In this document: positions 10,341 through 20,480 of the stretch, piece after piece
Layout of the letters: each line of letters starts with the position of its first letter
Numbering within the stretch: the first letter of the stretch is position 1
From: Gnetum montanum
Lineage: Eukaryota; Streptophyta; Gnetopsida; Gnetales; Gnetaceae
Length of the DNA: 23,990 nucleotides
Assembly: GCA_015680685.1 (NCBI GenBank)
Contig: MNCI01011132.1
Coordinates: 4,773-28,762 of the forward strand
Direction of reading: 5' to 3'
The notes under the pieces: generated by a model
The model's input: only the letters and a program-made list of their open reading frames with translations
What the model was told of the DNA's origin: nothing
The model's database searches: none
Position numbers and translations under genes: made by a program

Positions 10341-11013
10341 TTAGAACAAAGAATGTTAATAGACAAATTTTCCAATTTATGTGAGTGCCTTCAATATTAT
10401 TTTCTTATGAACATCCAAGAATTTTTCATCCTACTTACTTTCTTCTACATCTTCTCTCATATATCCAAATCTAGCCTTGCTACCTTCTACCTTGGCTTTC
10501 GTTTTATGATGTTCTTGATGCCATTATTGGGTAAGTTCCAATGCATCCAACCTTCATAAAATTTCCATGGTATTTATGTTTTTTATAGAAAATTTCCTCT
10601 ACCCATGCCTAATAGTAACTCTCCTTCACTCTATTTTAGAAAATTAGAAATCTTACGCTCTATAAAACACCCCAAAAAATTTGAAGTCATTCTCGCTTCA
10701 CCAAGCCTTATAATTCGTGTAGTGCTATGGCAGTTCTTTAGGAGGAGAATGCTCTGAATTTGGGCCAGCCAGTCCAGAAAATTTTCTACTTTGGGTATGA
10801 ATAGGCTCTACGGATCATCTTGCCTATCCACCTGAGTAGTTTGCCCAGCTGACAGCCTACTCAAAATGGTGCATGGAGTTAGCAGCAGTGCTCAGGATGC
10901 ATGAAAGAGTTCGACAAGTTTTCTAAGTCATGAAGTCTGCTATGCTATTCTACGCCTCACTATGTATTGTAGCAAGCTTCAAAAAACAATCGTAGAATGA
11001 AGTGCCACACTAC

Positions 11014-11038
11014 GCTATGCTATGTAGCGTAGCATAGC
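11014..11038. repeat. Hairpin of the CTACGCTATGC word family
   Basis: GCTATGCTA and TAGCATAGC are perfect 9-bp arms around a 7-nt loop. It lies about 590 bp upstream of the TATA box. Confidence 0.7.
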
Positions 11039-11260
11039 ATGACAACAACTATACAACTAGTTAACTTACCCAACTTCAAGTCCTTCAGCAATGTCCCTTT
11101 CCGTCAAGAAGCGCAGGACCATGTTTGCTGCTACGCTATGCTGAGATACATGGTGTAGTGAGAAGGAAACTCAAAGGGTAGGATCAGCAAGCTTGCAAGT
11201 TTCACAATGTAGAAAGCAAGGTTTGCAAATTGGCCATTTTTTCGTGACTAAGGCCATATA

Positions 11261-11288
11261 CTACGCTATGCTATGCTACATAGCGTAG
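11261..11288. repeat. Second hairpin of the CTACGCTATGC word family
   Basis: CTACGCTATG and CATAGCGTAG are perfect 10-bp arms around the 8-nt loop CTATGCTA. Related unpaired words lie near 10938, 11131 and 11330-11355. Confidence 0.75.
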
Positions 11289-11605
11289 CAAGTGTGTGGC
11301 CCGCATGTAGCGAAACGCACAACAAGGTGCTATGCGACGCTAAGCATGCTATGCCATGAAGCACAGTAAAGCATGCATGTGGTTGTGTGACATCAATGCA
11401 TTTCACCTAATTGAACCATTGGCACATGTCTCCATATGTTGACGGTGAAATTATGGCATGGCAGGCTCACAGTTACGACATGGAAGACTCACAGTCACAA
11501 CGGTCATGCATGATCAATGGTCATACTAGCACGTGTAGCACAAACAAGTCAACGTGGGCCCAAGGCACATGGCAACTAAACCATCTCTTCGCATGCCCTT
11601 GGTCC

Positions 11606-11613
11606 TATAAATA
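11606..11613 (+). promoter_or_regulatory. TATA box of the plus-strand element
   Basis: TATAAATA lies in the context GGTCCTATAAATACCCC. A pyrimidine-rich stretch (CTTTCCCTCTCTCTGG, about 11662-11677) lies roughly 50-70 bp downstream. The gag ATG follows at 13055. Confidence 0.55.
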
Positions 11614-12289
11614 CCCCAATGAGCAACATTCAAAGGGTTGGAATTTTTCCTAATTTTTTGACTTTCCCTCTCTCTGGCACTCAAGCTCTCTTCTCGGCAC
11701 ATTGTAACATTGAGCATTGTAAATTTTTTGTTTGACACTGCAAAAAGTTAGCATTCTGAGCTAGCATTTTTCTCTATCCCCCTTCTACCACCTTGGTAGA
11801 ACACCCACATGGTCAGCTCCTAGGTCCACAACCAAGTGCACAGTCGTCCTTGCTCTACACATCTTGGTTACTCTTGGGATCTCGGCACTTCACAATGCTG
11901 TGCAACTGACTATATCCATCCTAACAGGGAAGACTTGTAACTCCAAAGTAGTGCATTTTCCTAACTGCATTTTACTTTGTTTCCTACTTATTGCTATGTT
12001 TTGCATTGTTTTCTACCTTATTTACTTTCAAGCATTACTTTGCATTTTCATTCTCATTTTCAAACTATATGTTGAAAAAGGCTATATAGATGTCGACTAA
12101 GTTCCTGTCTGATCGACCAGACTGTTTAGGGTGTCCTATATCCGCTCACACCCGCATGGCCCTCTGGTGGATACGGGGTCGAAACTGTTGCACCCGTCGA
12201 CCCCTCGGTGTTTTCCAGCCATCAACATTTTCGGTTGCTATAGTTTTTTGGTGCTATAAGGAGGGCCTTTGGTGCCTTTTCCACATGTC

Positions 12290-12995
12290 ATGGTAGTTCT
12301 GTAAGCCTTGTGCATCCTGATATGCATTAGCATAAATGCGACACCCTGTTGTGGTTGTTTACACTTTGTGCGATGCAGATTGGTCACCTCGACGATTCCT
12401 TGGGAGCCCTACAGAACACAAGGCTTCCAATCACCAATTAACTAGCCTATCTTATGGTAGTCTTGCATGCACTCTATACCTCATCACGCATTAGCGTATC
12501 ATGTGGTATAGATTGGTCGCTTTGATACTTCCTTCGGAGCCCTGTGAGACATAAAGCCTTTTTGTTCGCTAGGTGACTTACCCATCTTACGGTAGTCTTG
12601 TGTGCATTCTGTACCCCATCGCGCATTAGTGTATCATGTGGTACAGATCGGTCACTTCGACAATTCCTTTGGAGCCCTACGAGACATAAAGCCTTGTTCG
12701 CTAGTTAACTTTCCCATCTTATGGTAGTCTTGCATGCGCTTTGTACCTCATTGTGCATTAGCGTATCGTGTGGTACAGATCGGTTACTTCGACGGTTCCC
12801 CCAAAGCCCTGCGAGACATAAAGCCTTGATTGCTAGTTTATTTTCCTATCTTACAGTAGTCTTGCATGCACTCTGTATCCTATCGTGCATAAGCATGAAC
12901 GTGACACCCTTTTGCGGTTGTTTATGCTTTGTGTGGTGCAGATCAGTCGCCTTGACGGTTCCTTGGGAATCCGGCAAGATGTAAAGCCTTCTTTT
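12290..12995 (+). repeat. Five-copy leader minisatellite with 132-164-bp units
   Basis: Units start at 12290, 12454, 12589, 12721 and 12853, each with a variant of ATGGTAGTCTTGCATGC, then GCATTAGCGTATC, then GGTACAGATCGGTCACTTCGAC, then CGAGACATAAAGCCTT. Lengths are about 164, 135, 132, 132 and 140-150 bp. The first and last copies share an extra stretch of about 30 nt in the middle (GACACCCTGTTGTGGTTG in the first) that the three inner copies lack, so the inner units derive from one internally deleted ancestor. The array ends about 60 bp before the gag ATG and would lie in the 5' untranslated leader of the element RNA. Overlapping short ORFs at 12721-13067 are chance frames. Confidence 0.85.
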
Positions 12996-15900
12996 TGTTG
13001 GTTTTCAGTCTCTTCATTCTTTCTACACTCTTTTGTAAAACTACTTAGCTTACAATGGATTTTTTAACTACTATTGCTAATGCCTTCAACGTGGAAGTTC
13101 CCTTCAATGTTGAAGTTTCCATCATGGTTCAAGGCACTACTGGTGCCGAGCAACCACTGAACTCGATGTTGGAAACACGTCGATCCCTCAGAATCCAAAA
13201 CTAGGTACCTAAGGGATTAGCCCAGCAACATGAGCATTATAGTTTCCTCTATGAAAAGGTGTAGGCCAATCTACCCTTGGACATACATGAACTTGATGAC
13301 AAACATAGCTTCGAGTTTTCTTACTACAATGGAAAGGAATTTGTTTCTACTCCCAGCGTCTCTTTACCTTTAGCACAAGTGTATCAATGGCTACTAGACC
13401 AGCTAATCCATATGGCTAGGCTTATGGAGCAACAATACACAACGTTCAACCAAGATGATGCTTTGCAAGACAAACAAGAGGAACTCAATTCCCAATCAGA
13501 CGAGGGAGGTTCAACCGATCCCACTCCTGTCCCTCCTACCCAGTCCTTCTGGGCCAACTCGTTGTCTATTATCGCTTCCTTTGTGATCATGCCTACACTT
13601 CCACAACCCATGATTACAATTGCTATGGGTAGCCACACCAACCTTGTAGGGTTTCAACATCCTCTTTCACCTATTTTTCCTGTTTCATTTGCAGCTACTA
13701 TTCCTTTGCAAACTACTCAGTAGTCTATTCTTATAGCACATCATACATCAGTCTCAGCTACCCTACCACGTGTTCATACCATGCCTACTTCAAAATTGTA
13801 CAAAACTTCTATTTCTATTCCTACATTCACGTCTGCTCCACCCACTGTGGTGGGCCCCAACCCATCCACATGGTGGGTCCCATTTGCTTCTTTGCCTACC
13901 CTGCAACCGTCGTAGATGTCTCACTATGTTCAATCTCAAATCCACCAAGATTCGTAGTTAGTACAACCCAACACGGGGCTATGGTCTATGCTACCGGTGA
14001 CACAAGCGGCCTATCTAGCAGCCCAACCCAACCTAACAACACCACCCATCAGGTGGTGGACAACACAAGCAGCACCACTCGCAGGGGTCATCCCAACGGT
14101 ACCACCGATGGGTCACGCTGCCACCCCTACCATACCATAGGTGAGAGCTGCCTCCGTAGCTCCCCAATTACCTACAACGTTGTTGAGTTTGGACGAAGAA
14201 TTCTAGCTTATCTAGACCCTCACTTAGAAAAAAAATGCCTCAAAGCTATTGGATCTAACACGGTACAAGTCATGGACTTTTACCACGATGACCATATCAG
14301 CCCTGCAATTCCTTCCTTGACATTACCCCCAGGGATGTCACTCCCACACGTCATGAGGTACTATGGGGAGGGAGATCCCAATGCACATCTTGTTACCTTC
14401 AAGTCCAAGTCGTTGCTACTGCAACAATGGCCACACACGATTATTCATGTCTTCACCATGTCCTTAGCTGGGAAAGCCCTAGATTGGTACCGCATGCTGC
14501 CATGCTCATCCATTTCAACTTTGGAAGAGCTACTAAACCAGTTCATGATATGCTTCAAGTACAACTTGAAGCCAGAAACCATGCTGGACTAGTTGATAAG
14601 TGTGAAGGAAGACCTCCTATAGCTAGTCCAAAAGTTCATCTAGCGTTGGAGCGTAACCCTTAATGAGATCCACAAGCCCATCATGGAGGTCCACTTGCTG
14701 GCCATCTTTAAGGGTGTAGTGAATGACTTCATCAAGTCCAAACTGTACTACCTCACTCCTCGCTCTCTTAGTCAGGCCTTCGCTTAGACTAAGAGCATAC
14801 AAGACGTAGCTGAGGTAAGAAAAGACCCAGCTTACATCACTTACAAAAGTACCCTCGCAAAGAAGCAAAAGGGCAAGGCCCCAACAACCATGATGGCCAC
14901 TGTGACAACCAAGGCCAAGCCCAAACCTAGCAATAACGGTAGCAAGAACAGCAAGAAACCGTCCATACCCACAACTAAACTTACGCCCAAAGAGGGTAAT
15001 GTGCTACAACCTCCTATACCTACACCTAAGACATATGCACAACCCAAATCCATCTTTGAGTGCAAAGATCGCTCAAAGTACACCCCACTACCTCTTAAGC
15101 CTTCAGAACTCTTGAAGAAATTTTTGGTAGTGGGATACATCCAACACAAACAAATGTCAGAAGAAGCAATCGCGAGACATCAATGCTACTGTGAGCTCCT
15201 TAGGAACCCCTCTTTGGCCCTACCCAATGAGCCTCCAGTTCCTAAGGGTTTTAGGCTAGACAGGTTCTGTGACTACCACCAACAGTGTGGTCACAACATG
15301 GATTACTCTCTAGCATTACAAGATGACATACAGAGATTAATTAACCAGGGGAAGCTGGTGCTAGACGAAAGAAACCCAATGCACCCCGAAAACCAATCTA
15401 TGTATGTCTACATAGATCCCCTCAATGCCAACAATGCTGGTTACGTAATCAACACCATCATCATTGATAGTGATCCTAGGCCATCCCAGCATCCATTCGT
15501 GGTCCGTGTACCTCAGTGTAGTGCACTAGCACCACTAGAAGTTGGTCAAAGCTCGCAGCAGCCGTTCATCTTGAAAGTCCCTCCACGGACATCCACCTTT
15601 GTGCCACTTGTTGGCGGGGCCACACGGTCTCGTTAGTTAACACCTCTAGCTCCATTCATCATCAGAGGCCGATGTCCTCAATGGCCCTTATCTCACATAA
15701 AACAGCTGAACGGCCTTCTTGCCCCGCAAGGTGCAAAGTCCACTTCACAGGTGAGACATCGAAGGGGAGTACCATTCAAGGTACCCCCAAGCCTACGTCC
15801 TCATCCCCTACATCTGTGCCTTTGCCATCAAAGATAAAGGTTGACATGACCATGCAGCCTACATCCCTCTACCAACAAGGATCTGAACCCAGATCTAAAG

Positions 15901-16284
15901 TCACCCCTCCTTGAGAAATTCGTCTTCTAGGGCGAATAGAAGAGGAGGAAAGCGTCAAACAAGGGGGTGACCAAGACCTCTTAGACACCCTCACACAGGT
16001 CAAGTAAGCCCTAAAACAAAAAAATACTACATTAATCTTGTACGACCTGATCATGACATCCATCCCACACTGTGAGGCTCTGATCCACATGTTGACAGCG
16101 ACTCCGGTCAATGAAGACATGCCAGCTAAGGAAGAAGTGATCTACTCGGTCATGCTTTCCTCCGTGCCTGTAGGGTCAGAACAGCCTCAACTGACCTTCC
16201 CTGATGACGCCATTAGGAAAAGCCCCAAGAAGGGTCAAGTGACTAAGGAGCCCTTTTTCATTATAATTTGGGTCAGCCAACACT

Positions 16285-16640
16285 AGATCTAAAGGGTACA
16301 TGTTGATGATGGAACCACGATGAATGTCATTACCTTTTCCATTGTAGACAAGCTAGGCTTGGTCGACTAGATCAAGCCCACAATGATGTCATGCCTGAGG
16401 TCATTCAATGGGGCACGAGTCATGCTTTAGGGCACAGTTCACATAAACTTCGTAGCAGGGGACTACTTCCCCACAAGCGCAACATTCATCGTGGTTGAGG
16501 AAATGCCTGGGTTATGCCTGGGTTTAACCTGATCTTGGGGAGATCGTGGTTAGCAAAACTTAGGGCTATCTCCTCATTCATACATCAGGAAATCCACCTA
16601 CCTTACGTAGGTAGAGAAGTGATGATCCATGGTGATGAAG
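16285..16640 (+). pseudogene. Aspartic protease remnant (retropepsin-like)
   Basis: The domain would cleave the Gag-Pol precursor. The active-site region reads HVDDGTTMNVI (codons from 16299), where plant Ty3/gypsy proteases have a V-D-x-G-[SA] motif followed by N. Downstream come VDKLGLVD, SFNGARVM and FIVVEEMPG (ending at 16511). The conserved LILGR-type block then appears in the next frame (about 16529-16543) because of an 11-bp tandem duplication. TAG codons also occur inside. After the domain the frame continues to 16903 with a Glu/Asp-rich linker and then stops. Confidence 0.75.
16503..16524 (+). repeat. 11-bp tandem duplication causing a frameshift in the protease
   Basis: ATGCCTGGGTT occurs twice in a row (16503-16513 and 16514-16524). 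Coding similarity to the protease family runs in frame 3 before it and frame 2 after it, which is what an 11-bp insertion produces. It is probably replication slippage after the copy was inserted. Confidence 0.85.
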
Positions 16641-16949
16641 TAGCAATGTAAGAGATCCACAATGTAGATGTGGAAGAAGGCTCAGAGGTCATAACTTCTA
16701 AGAACAAAACACCTGTTGCAGCTTACACTGACTACCTGGTAGAGGGGTCAGCTCAACAAGTTGATCCCCAAAATGAAAATGCATGGACTGAGTTGCCCTT
16801 CCAAGTAGGAGGTGACAATGAAGATGAAGGCTCTAGAAAAATGCCTCAGTCTTACGTCTCACTCAACCTATGTCAGGTTAGGAAGCAGCTTCACCTAGCG
16901 TAGCAACCCCACTTCTTCCTACCCACACACTTCTCATATGCTTCTACGC

Positions 16950-17195
16950 CATGGCCTGAAACAACCCAAGACTAGTGATGTGTAATTGCCCAAAATGACC
17001 TAAAACTAGAAATATTCATTTACACAATGGCCCAAAATTGCCTAAAACTACACTATGGCCTGAAACGGCCTAAAACTAACAATGACCCGAAATGGCCTAA
17101 AACTAGCATAAGTTATCAGTTAGCCATTGTTCAAGTTGTTAACATATCATCCCTTTGGCATATTATGCAATGGCCCGAAATGGCCTAAAACTAGC
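16950..17195. repeat. About six degenerate copies of a hairpin-bearing 28-nt repeat
   Basis: Units read approximately GGCCYGAAAYGGCCTAAAACTAGCA, beginning near 16951, 16987, 17027, 17055, 17084 and 17170. Each holds a short inverted repeat (GGCC...GGCC) around a GAAA-containing loop, followed by the constant TAAAACTAG. The block sits between the end of the gag-protease frame and the 3' end of the antisense gene. Related units recur at 21478-21610. Confidence 0.75.
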
Positions 17196-17499
17196 ACATG
17201 AAAGCATGAACATTCTATACAAAACACACGTGTGCAATACACAAGTTAGTGCAAAATCCTCTTGATTTATTCAAAACTGTTGTCTTTTAAACAATTTTTG
17301 CAAAATTCATTACACAAAAATTTTAAAAATACAAAATTTCAAATTTTCAAAAAATCCCATGCGGTCATGGATTGTCCCTGTTCACATCATTTTCACCTTT
17401 TGTTCCTGTATCATTGCCTTGTGCATGACCTTCCTTTGCTTCGTCCCTCATTGGCTCTTCATTTCCTCCCTCTATTGGTGTTGTGCCATCACCTAGGGC

Positions 17500-17587
17500 C
17501 TGCATTGTAGGGGTGAAGTGGTCAATTAGGGCAACAAATGCAAACTACAATAGAGCATAAACATTAACATGATAGAAAATAACTAAC
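17500..17587 (-). other. Last intron of the antisense gene (88 nt)
   Basis: The donor is CCTTCTCAG|GTTAGTTA and the acceptor CCCCTACAATGCAG|GCC. It is phase 0. A CCCTAATTG branch-point-like word lies about 30 nt upstream of the acceptor. An alternative acceptor, TTGTAG, would give only 43 nt and is less likely. Confidence 0.5.
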
Positions 17588-18411
17588 CTGAGAAGGGCCC
17601 GTATTTGTCTCAAAAGGTATCTGTTCTAAATCAAGCTTGAGGCAATGCCAAACCTCCTCTTCCATGATATCTACCCAACGCCTATTGACTAGTGTAGCAT
17701 CTGCTGCAAAAGCTCTCTCCCTTTCAATGGGTGTCCACCTTGGCGGCCATGAAGAAAAGGAGATGGTCGCGGTCTCTCCTGTGGGAAGGGTCACCTTCCA
17801 GTCAGGAGATTTTGTGACCTTGACCTACTCTTTGAACCTGGCATAAGCCTCAAAAGTGTCGATGGCATTTATGAATGCTTCATACATAAATGCCTCCATA
17901 GCAGCATCTTCATATAACTTATGATGGGTGACATGTTTCCACTTATACATATGTTTATGGTTTCTCTAGGTTTGCCCCCATTTGAAAACCTTAGAGCTGA
18001 AGTCTTCTAGGTTGTAACACTTCTGGTCTAGTAGGTCCATCTGCATATGCTACTCTATCAGTTCATGAGTAGTCTTGACATTTTGGCATGCAACTGTCCA
18101 AAACCTAGCATCGTCCACCACATTTGTGTGCTAGTCCTCATTGTTAGTAGCCTGGGCCATGAGGAACTCATTCCTCGACTTGATATCCTCCACCTTGACC
18201 CTTAGGTCAGCCTCTCTTTGCACAGCCTTCTGGGCCCATTTCCACAGCTCCTTGTTGGTATGCTTGCACACCCACAGGGAGCGCGCCAAGTACAAAACAC
18301 ATTTACAAACCTCATCATATGCGTGATGAGACACCTCAGTCACTTCCAGTGGGAATGTGGACATGACACTGACCTTCAAAGGTTGTGTCGGGTCCCACTT
18401 AAGTCAAGAGG

Positions 18412-18515
18412 CTGCCATGCAACAAAGAACATACCAATCGCATTAGCATAGCATAAGTAGCAAATGCCAAAAATGTTATCATAACAATGCGAGAGCAAAC
18501 AACACTACTACGTAC
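18412..18515 (-). other. Intron of the antisense gene (104 nt)
   Basis: The donor is GAAGTAG|GTACGTAG and the acceptor TTGTTGCATGGCAG|CC. It is phase 1, with GCC reformed. A TGCTAATGC branch-point-like word lies about 30 nt before the acceptor. It also contains TTATGCTATGCTAATG of the dispersed motif family. Confidence 0.6.
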
Positions 18516-18650
18516 CTACTTCAGGGTCCACCTACTAAATGTGACTAATCATATCATCAATGATACCCTACATAAACATGATCTTGTTGGGCATTTCAGC
18601 CCAGGATCCTACATGAACTGGAGAGGGTCCTGTGGCATTAACAATAGCAC

Positions 18651-18722
18651 CTGACACATAACCAAACATATTAACAATGATCAAAATGAACTAAGACAAG
18701 GCAAACATGTTTTCAAACTCAC
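18651..18722 (-). other. Intron of the antisense gene (72 nt)
   Basis: The donor is GACATTG|GTGAGTTTG and the acceptor TTATGTGTCAG|GTGC. It is phase 1, with GGT reformed at the junction. It is AT-rich and near the lower normal size of plant introns. Confidence 0.65.
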
Positions 18723-19034
18723 CAATGTCTGATTGCACTCTCTCTTCTTGCTGATGCAAAACAATGGTAGTGGCCTAACCAGAGGTTCCTGCCGGGTCCC
18801 TACGGACCTCCTCTTCATGTGTTGGTGCTTTTCCTTTGAGGAGAGCAATCTTTTTTATTCAAGAGAGACTCCTCAGTAGGAGGACTCTCCCTAATAACGA
18901 GAGCCCTAGCTTAGCCACAAGATCCCTCTTCTTCTTGGCTAGAGCCCCTCTCTCCGAAATTGGGGCCTTCGCGTCTTTATTCATCGTCCCCACCTTAGGG
19001 GCTGACACCTCTTCGTCACCCTCTTCTTTTTCTT

Positions 19035-19158
19035 CTGGTGGTCAAAAAATGCATTTGCATTAGCTTAAACCAAGTTAGCCTAAGGCAGATGCTATACTAC
19101 ACTATGCCACCTAGCGTAGCAGACAACAGTAAAGCAAGCATTGAATGAAAGCACTTAC
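19035..19158 (-). other. Intron of the antisense gene (124 nt)
   Basis: The donor is TATTG|GTAAGTGC and the acceptor TTTTTTGACCACCAG|AAG. It is phase 1: the split codon becomes GAA and the reading continues into the acidic EEKEEG run. It contains GCTACGCTAGG and a TAGTGTAGTATAGC word of the dispersed motif family. Confidence 0.65.
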
Positions 19159-20480
19159 CAATAGGGGGTTGGGTCCTCTGTAGTTTAAGCTGTAGTCTTC
19201 GCCCCTCCTTCTCCTCCACACGAAGGGTTTCCTTAGCTAGGGGAGGCTGCTTCTACAACAACTTTCTGACTACTGTTTTAGCTACAAAACATTCACCTTG
19301 TGACATGTTGCCATCCACAGTGGGGGGGTGTCTCTCCTACACTGTCCTGGCCGAGAACGTTGCGGGCCACCTGATCCTTAGTTGTTACAGAAAGTGACTC
19401 CCAAATTATTTCTAGGGGATCTTGGGCTTGAGTGGTCTGGAAGACCTAGTGAATCCATGGTTTGGAAATCTAGTCATGATTGCACATGACCCAGACTCCT
19501 TTCTCCTGAACCACCAAGAACTCCACGAAGTGCTTAAGGTAGCCTATATAAAATGTGTAATAGATGTTGAAATGGGACTCCGTTTTTGTACGGTGCCCCA
19601 AGTTCTCAGTCTGCAAGCCTTTACACAGAGACTCGACCTAGTTGTAATGGGTCCCCTCCTCCATAATCTCATGCATTATCCAAACCTGCTCAAGCCCCAG
19701 GACTTCCCCTAGGTAAGCAGTTGGGGGAATGTGCAAGCATGGAAAATAGGGTAAAACTTCTTGGCGGGTCCTTCTTTGAGCTTCTCCATAGGGAGCCCCT
19801 TGCACTCCTTGGTGAGCCCTAGCCACTCCTGAAGGTCCTTCTTTTGAAGGGTTAACTCCATCTTGGATTTCAACCCTATTGAAATGCCTTCGGTAGGGAT
19901 ACCAAACAAATCCACGAATAATTGGTCATTAATGTCAATGACCACTCACACGCTATGCATGCATAGGTGAAAGCAGCTTACTTTGTCAAAAAAAGATTCG
20001 ACTAGGGTGAGCATCTTGGCTGCGGGAACGTTTGGATTTGGGGCTAGGAATAGATCCATAAACCCTACCTTTTCGATATTCTAGACCAGAGAGTCTAAGG
20101 CCCCGTTGTTCAGCCAGCATTGGCTTGTCTCTACTTCCCCATACTTGACGTAGAAATTCACCCGCTATGCCTCAACGGTTACCACCATCACCTCCTGAGG
20201 CTTCCTTGCCCCTGCAATAGTCTCACAAAAACATTTAGTGCAAAAATGCAGAAAAATGGCTTCTGTTATGCCAGCCGCCTCCTCCTCCTCTAGGGACGAC
20301 CAAATGATCACACTAAAGTGGTCAAGGAGGAATTTTAGGAAGTCCTATGCCCCTTTCTTGAACCAAATCCCTTGCTCCCCCACATGTATCTGGGGAGGAG
20401 GAGCATTAGCGAAAGGTGTGCTCATGTGACACAGGACCCCTCTAACTTCCAAAACAATTAGCCTGGGTCTCAACCCCACC

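Larger units (their letters stand above)
6250..10450 (-). mobile_element. Degenerate Ty3/gypsy LTR retrotransposon, minus strand
   Basis: Going down the minus strand, the order is gag (about 10340-9850), a poorly conserved protease/linker zone, reverse transcriptase (about 8815-8050), RNase H (about 7845-7530), then integrase ending in a GPY/F-like module (about 7330-6385). RT and RNase H upstream of integrase is the Ty3/gypsy order. The GPY/F-like module and gag style are compatible with the chromovirus branch, but I could not confirm a chromodomain. All domains are riddled with stops and frameshifts, so the element cannot encode working proteins. Both LTRs remain undefined. The AT-rich composition contrasts with the more GC-rich plus-strand element that starts near 10700, which suggests different ages or families. 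Confidence 0.85.
10690..12250 (+). mobile_element. 5' LTR/leader-like region of the plus-strand Tat-like element
   Basis: This noncoding stretch precedes the plus-strand gag gene. It carries repeated CTACGCTATGC/TAGCATAGC words and two hairpins (11014-11038, 11261-11288), then a TATA box (11606-11613) about 1.45 kb upstream of the gag ATG and a CT-rich leader after it. A typical 5' LTR plus untranslated leader would look like this. The LTR borders could not be fixed because no second copy was found, and no convincing primer-binding site was seen. TGGTGGATACGGGG at 12165-12178 has the TGG start of such a site, but I cannot match it to a specific tRNA. Confidence 0.5.
13055..16903 (+). pseudogene. 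Gag-protease polyprotein of a Tat-like Ty3/gypsy element
   Basis: The ATG at 13055 opens the frame (MDFLTTIANAFNVEV). A proline/glutamine-rich N-terminal part runs to about 14200, the gag core follows at 14340-14680 (MRYYGEGDPNAHL, LAGKALDWYRMLP, RWSVTLNEI), then a basic linker, then a nucleocapsid-type motif at 15265-15310 (FCDYHQQCGHNMDY), then protease. The final Cys of the usual CxxHxxxGHxxxxC pattern is Tyr here. Eleven in-frame TAG codons interrupt the gag part (13202, 13262, 13721, 13913, 13955, 14138, 14590, 14620, 14641, 14785, 15634), with three more TAGs (14204, 14213, 14225) near a frame change. Frame changes lie near 14140-14230, between 15640 and 15840, and at 16503-16524. After 16903 no RT, RNase H or integrase follows. 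The gag style and protease layout suggest the Tat lineage. Confidence 0.8.
17365..20480 (-). pseudogene. Spliced multi-exon antisense gene, protein of unknown function
   Basis: Read on the minus strand, coding blocks lie at 20480-19159, 19034-18723, 18650-18516, 18411-17588 and 17499-17365, joined by four GT-AG introns; the frame is kept across every junction (three phase 1, one phase 0). About 900 codons result. Block one has the cleanest stretches: PNVPAAKMLTLVESFFDK, NDQLFVDLFGIPTEGISIGL, HFNIYYTFYIGYLKHFVEFL. Block two starts with an acidic run (EEKEEGDEEVSAPK) and is Lys-rich; block four has VTEVSHHAYDEVCKCVLYL and WPPRWTPIERERAFAADA; the last is an acidic Gly/Glu/Asp tail ending in TGA at 17367-17365. 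About fourteen internal stops are nearly all TAG, and frame slips fall at G-runs 19322-19328 and 19723-19727 (plus strand), so this copy is dead. I recognise no family. By position, convergent with gag-protease, it fits the extra antisense ORFs reported in Tat-lineage elements. Confidence 0.65.

Noticed and set aside
12165-12185. Primer-binding site beginning TGGTGGATACGGGG
   Set aside because: It has the right start and rough location, but I cannot match it to a known plant tRNA 3' end, and the LTR end is unknown.
12290-12995. CRISPR array
   Set aside because: The units are contiguous tandem repeats without unique spacers, in a plant context.
12721-13067. Cys-rich small protein genes
   Set aside because: They fall inside the leader minisatellite and change with the repeat units.
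13384-13641. Minus-strand ORF of 85 codons opposite gag
   Set aside because: It is the shadow of the conserved plus-strand gag frame.
14841-15149. Minus-strand hydrophobic ORF of 102 codons
   Set aside because: It is opposite the basic, Pro/Lys-rich gag linker, whose complement is Leu/Gly/Val-rich by composition.
13202-15636. Reassigned TAG codon (TAG read as Gln)
   Set aside because: Only transposon-type genes show it, frameshifts accompany it, and CHG-context deamination explains the TAG-only bias. The window otherwise looks like a plant genome with standard code.
17545-17587. A 43-nt last intron ending at TTGTAG
   Set aside because: It is shorter than normal plant introns; the acceptor at 17500 gives 88 nt and also keeps the frame.
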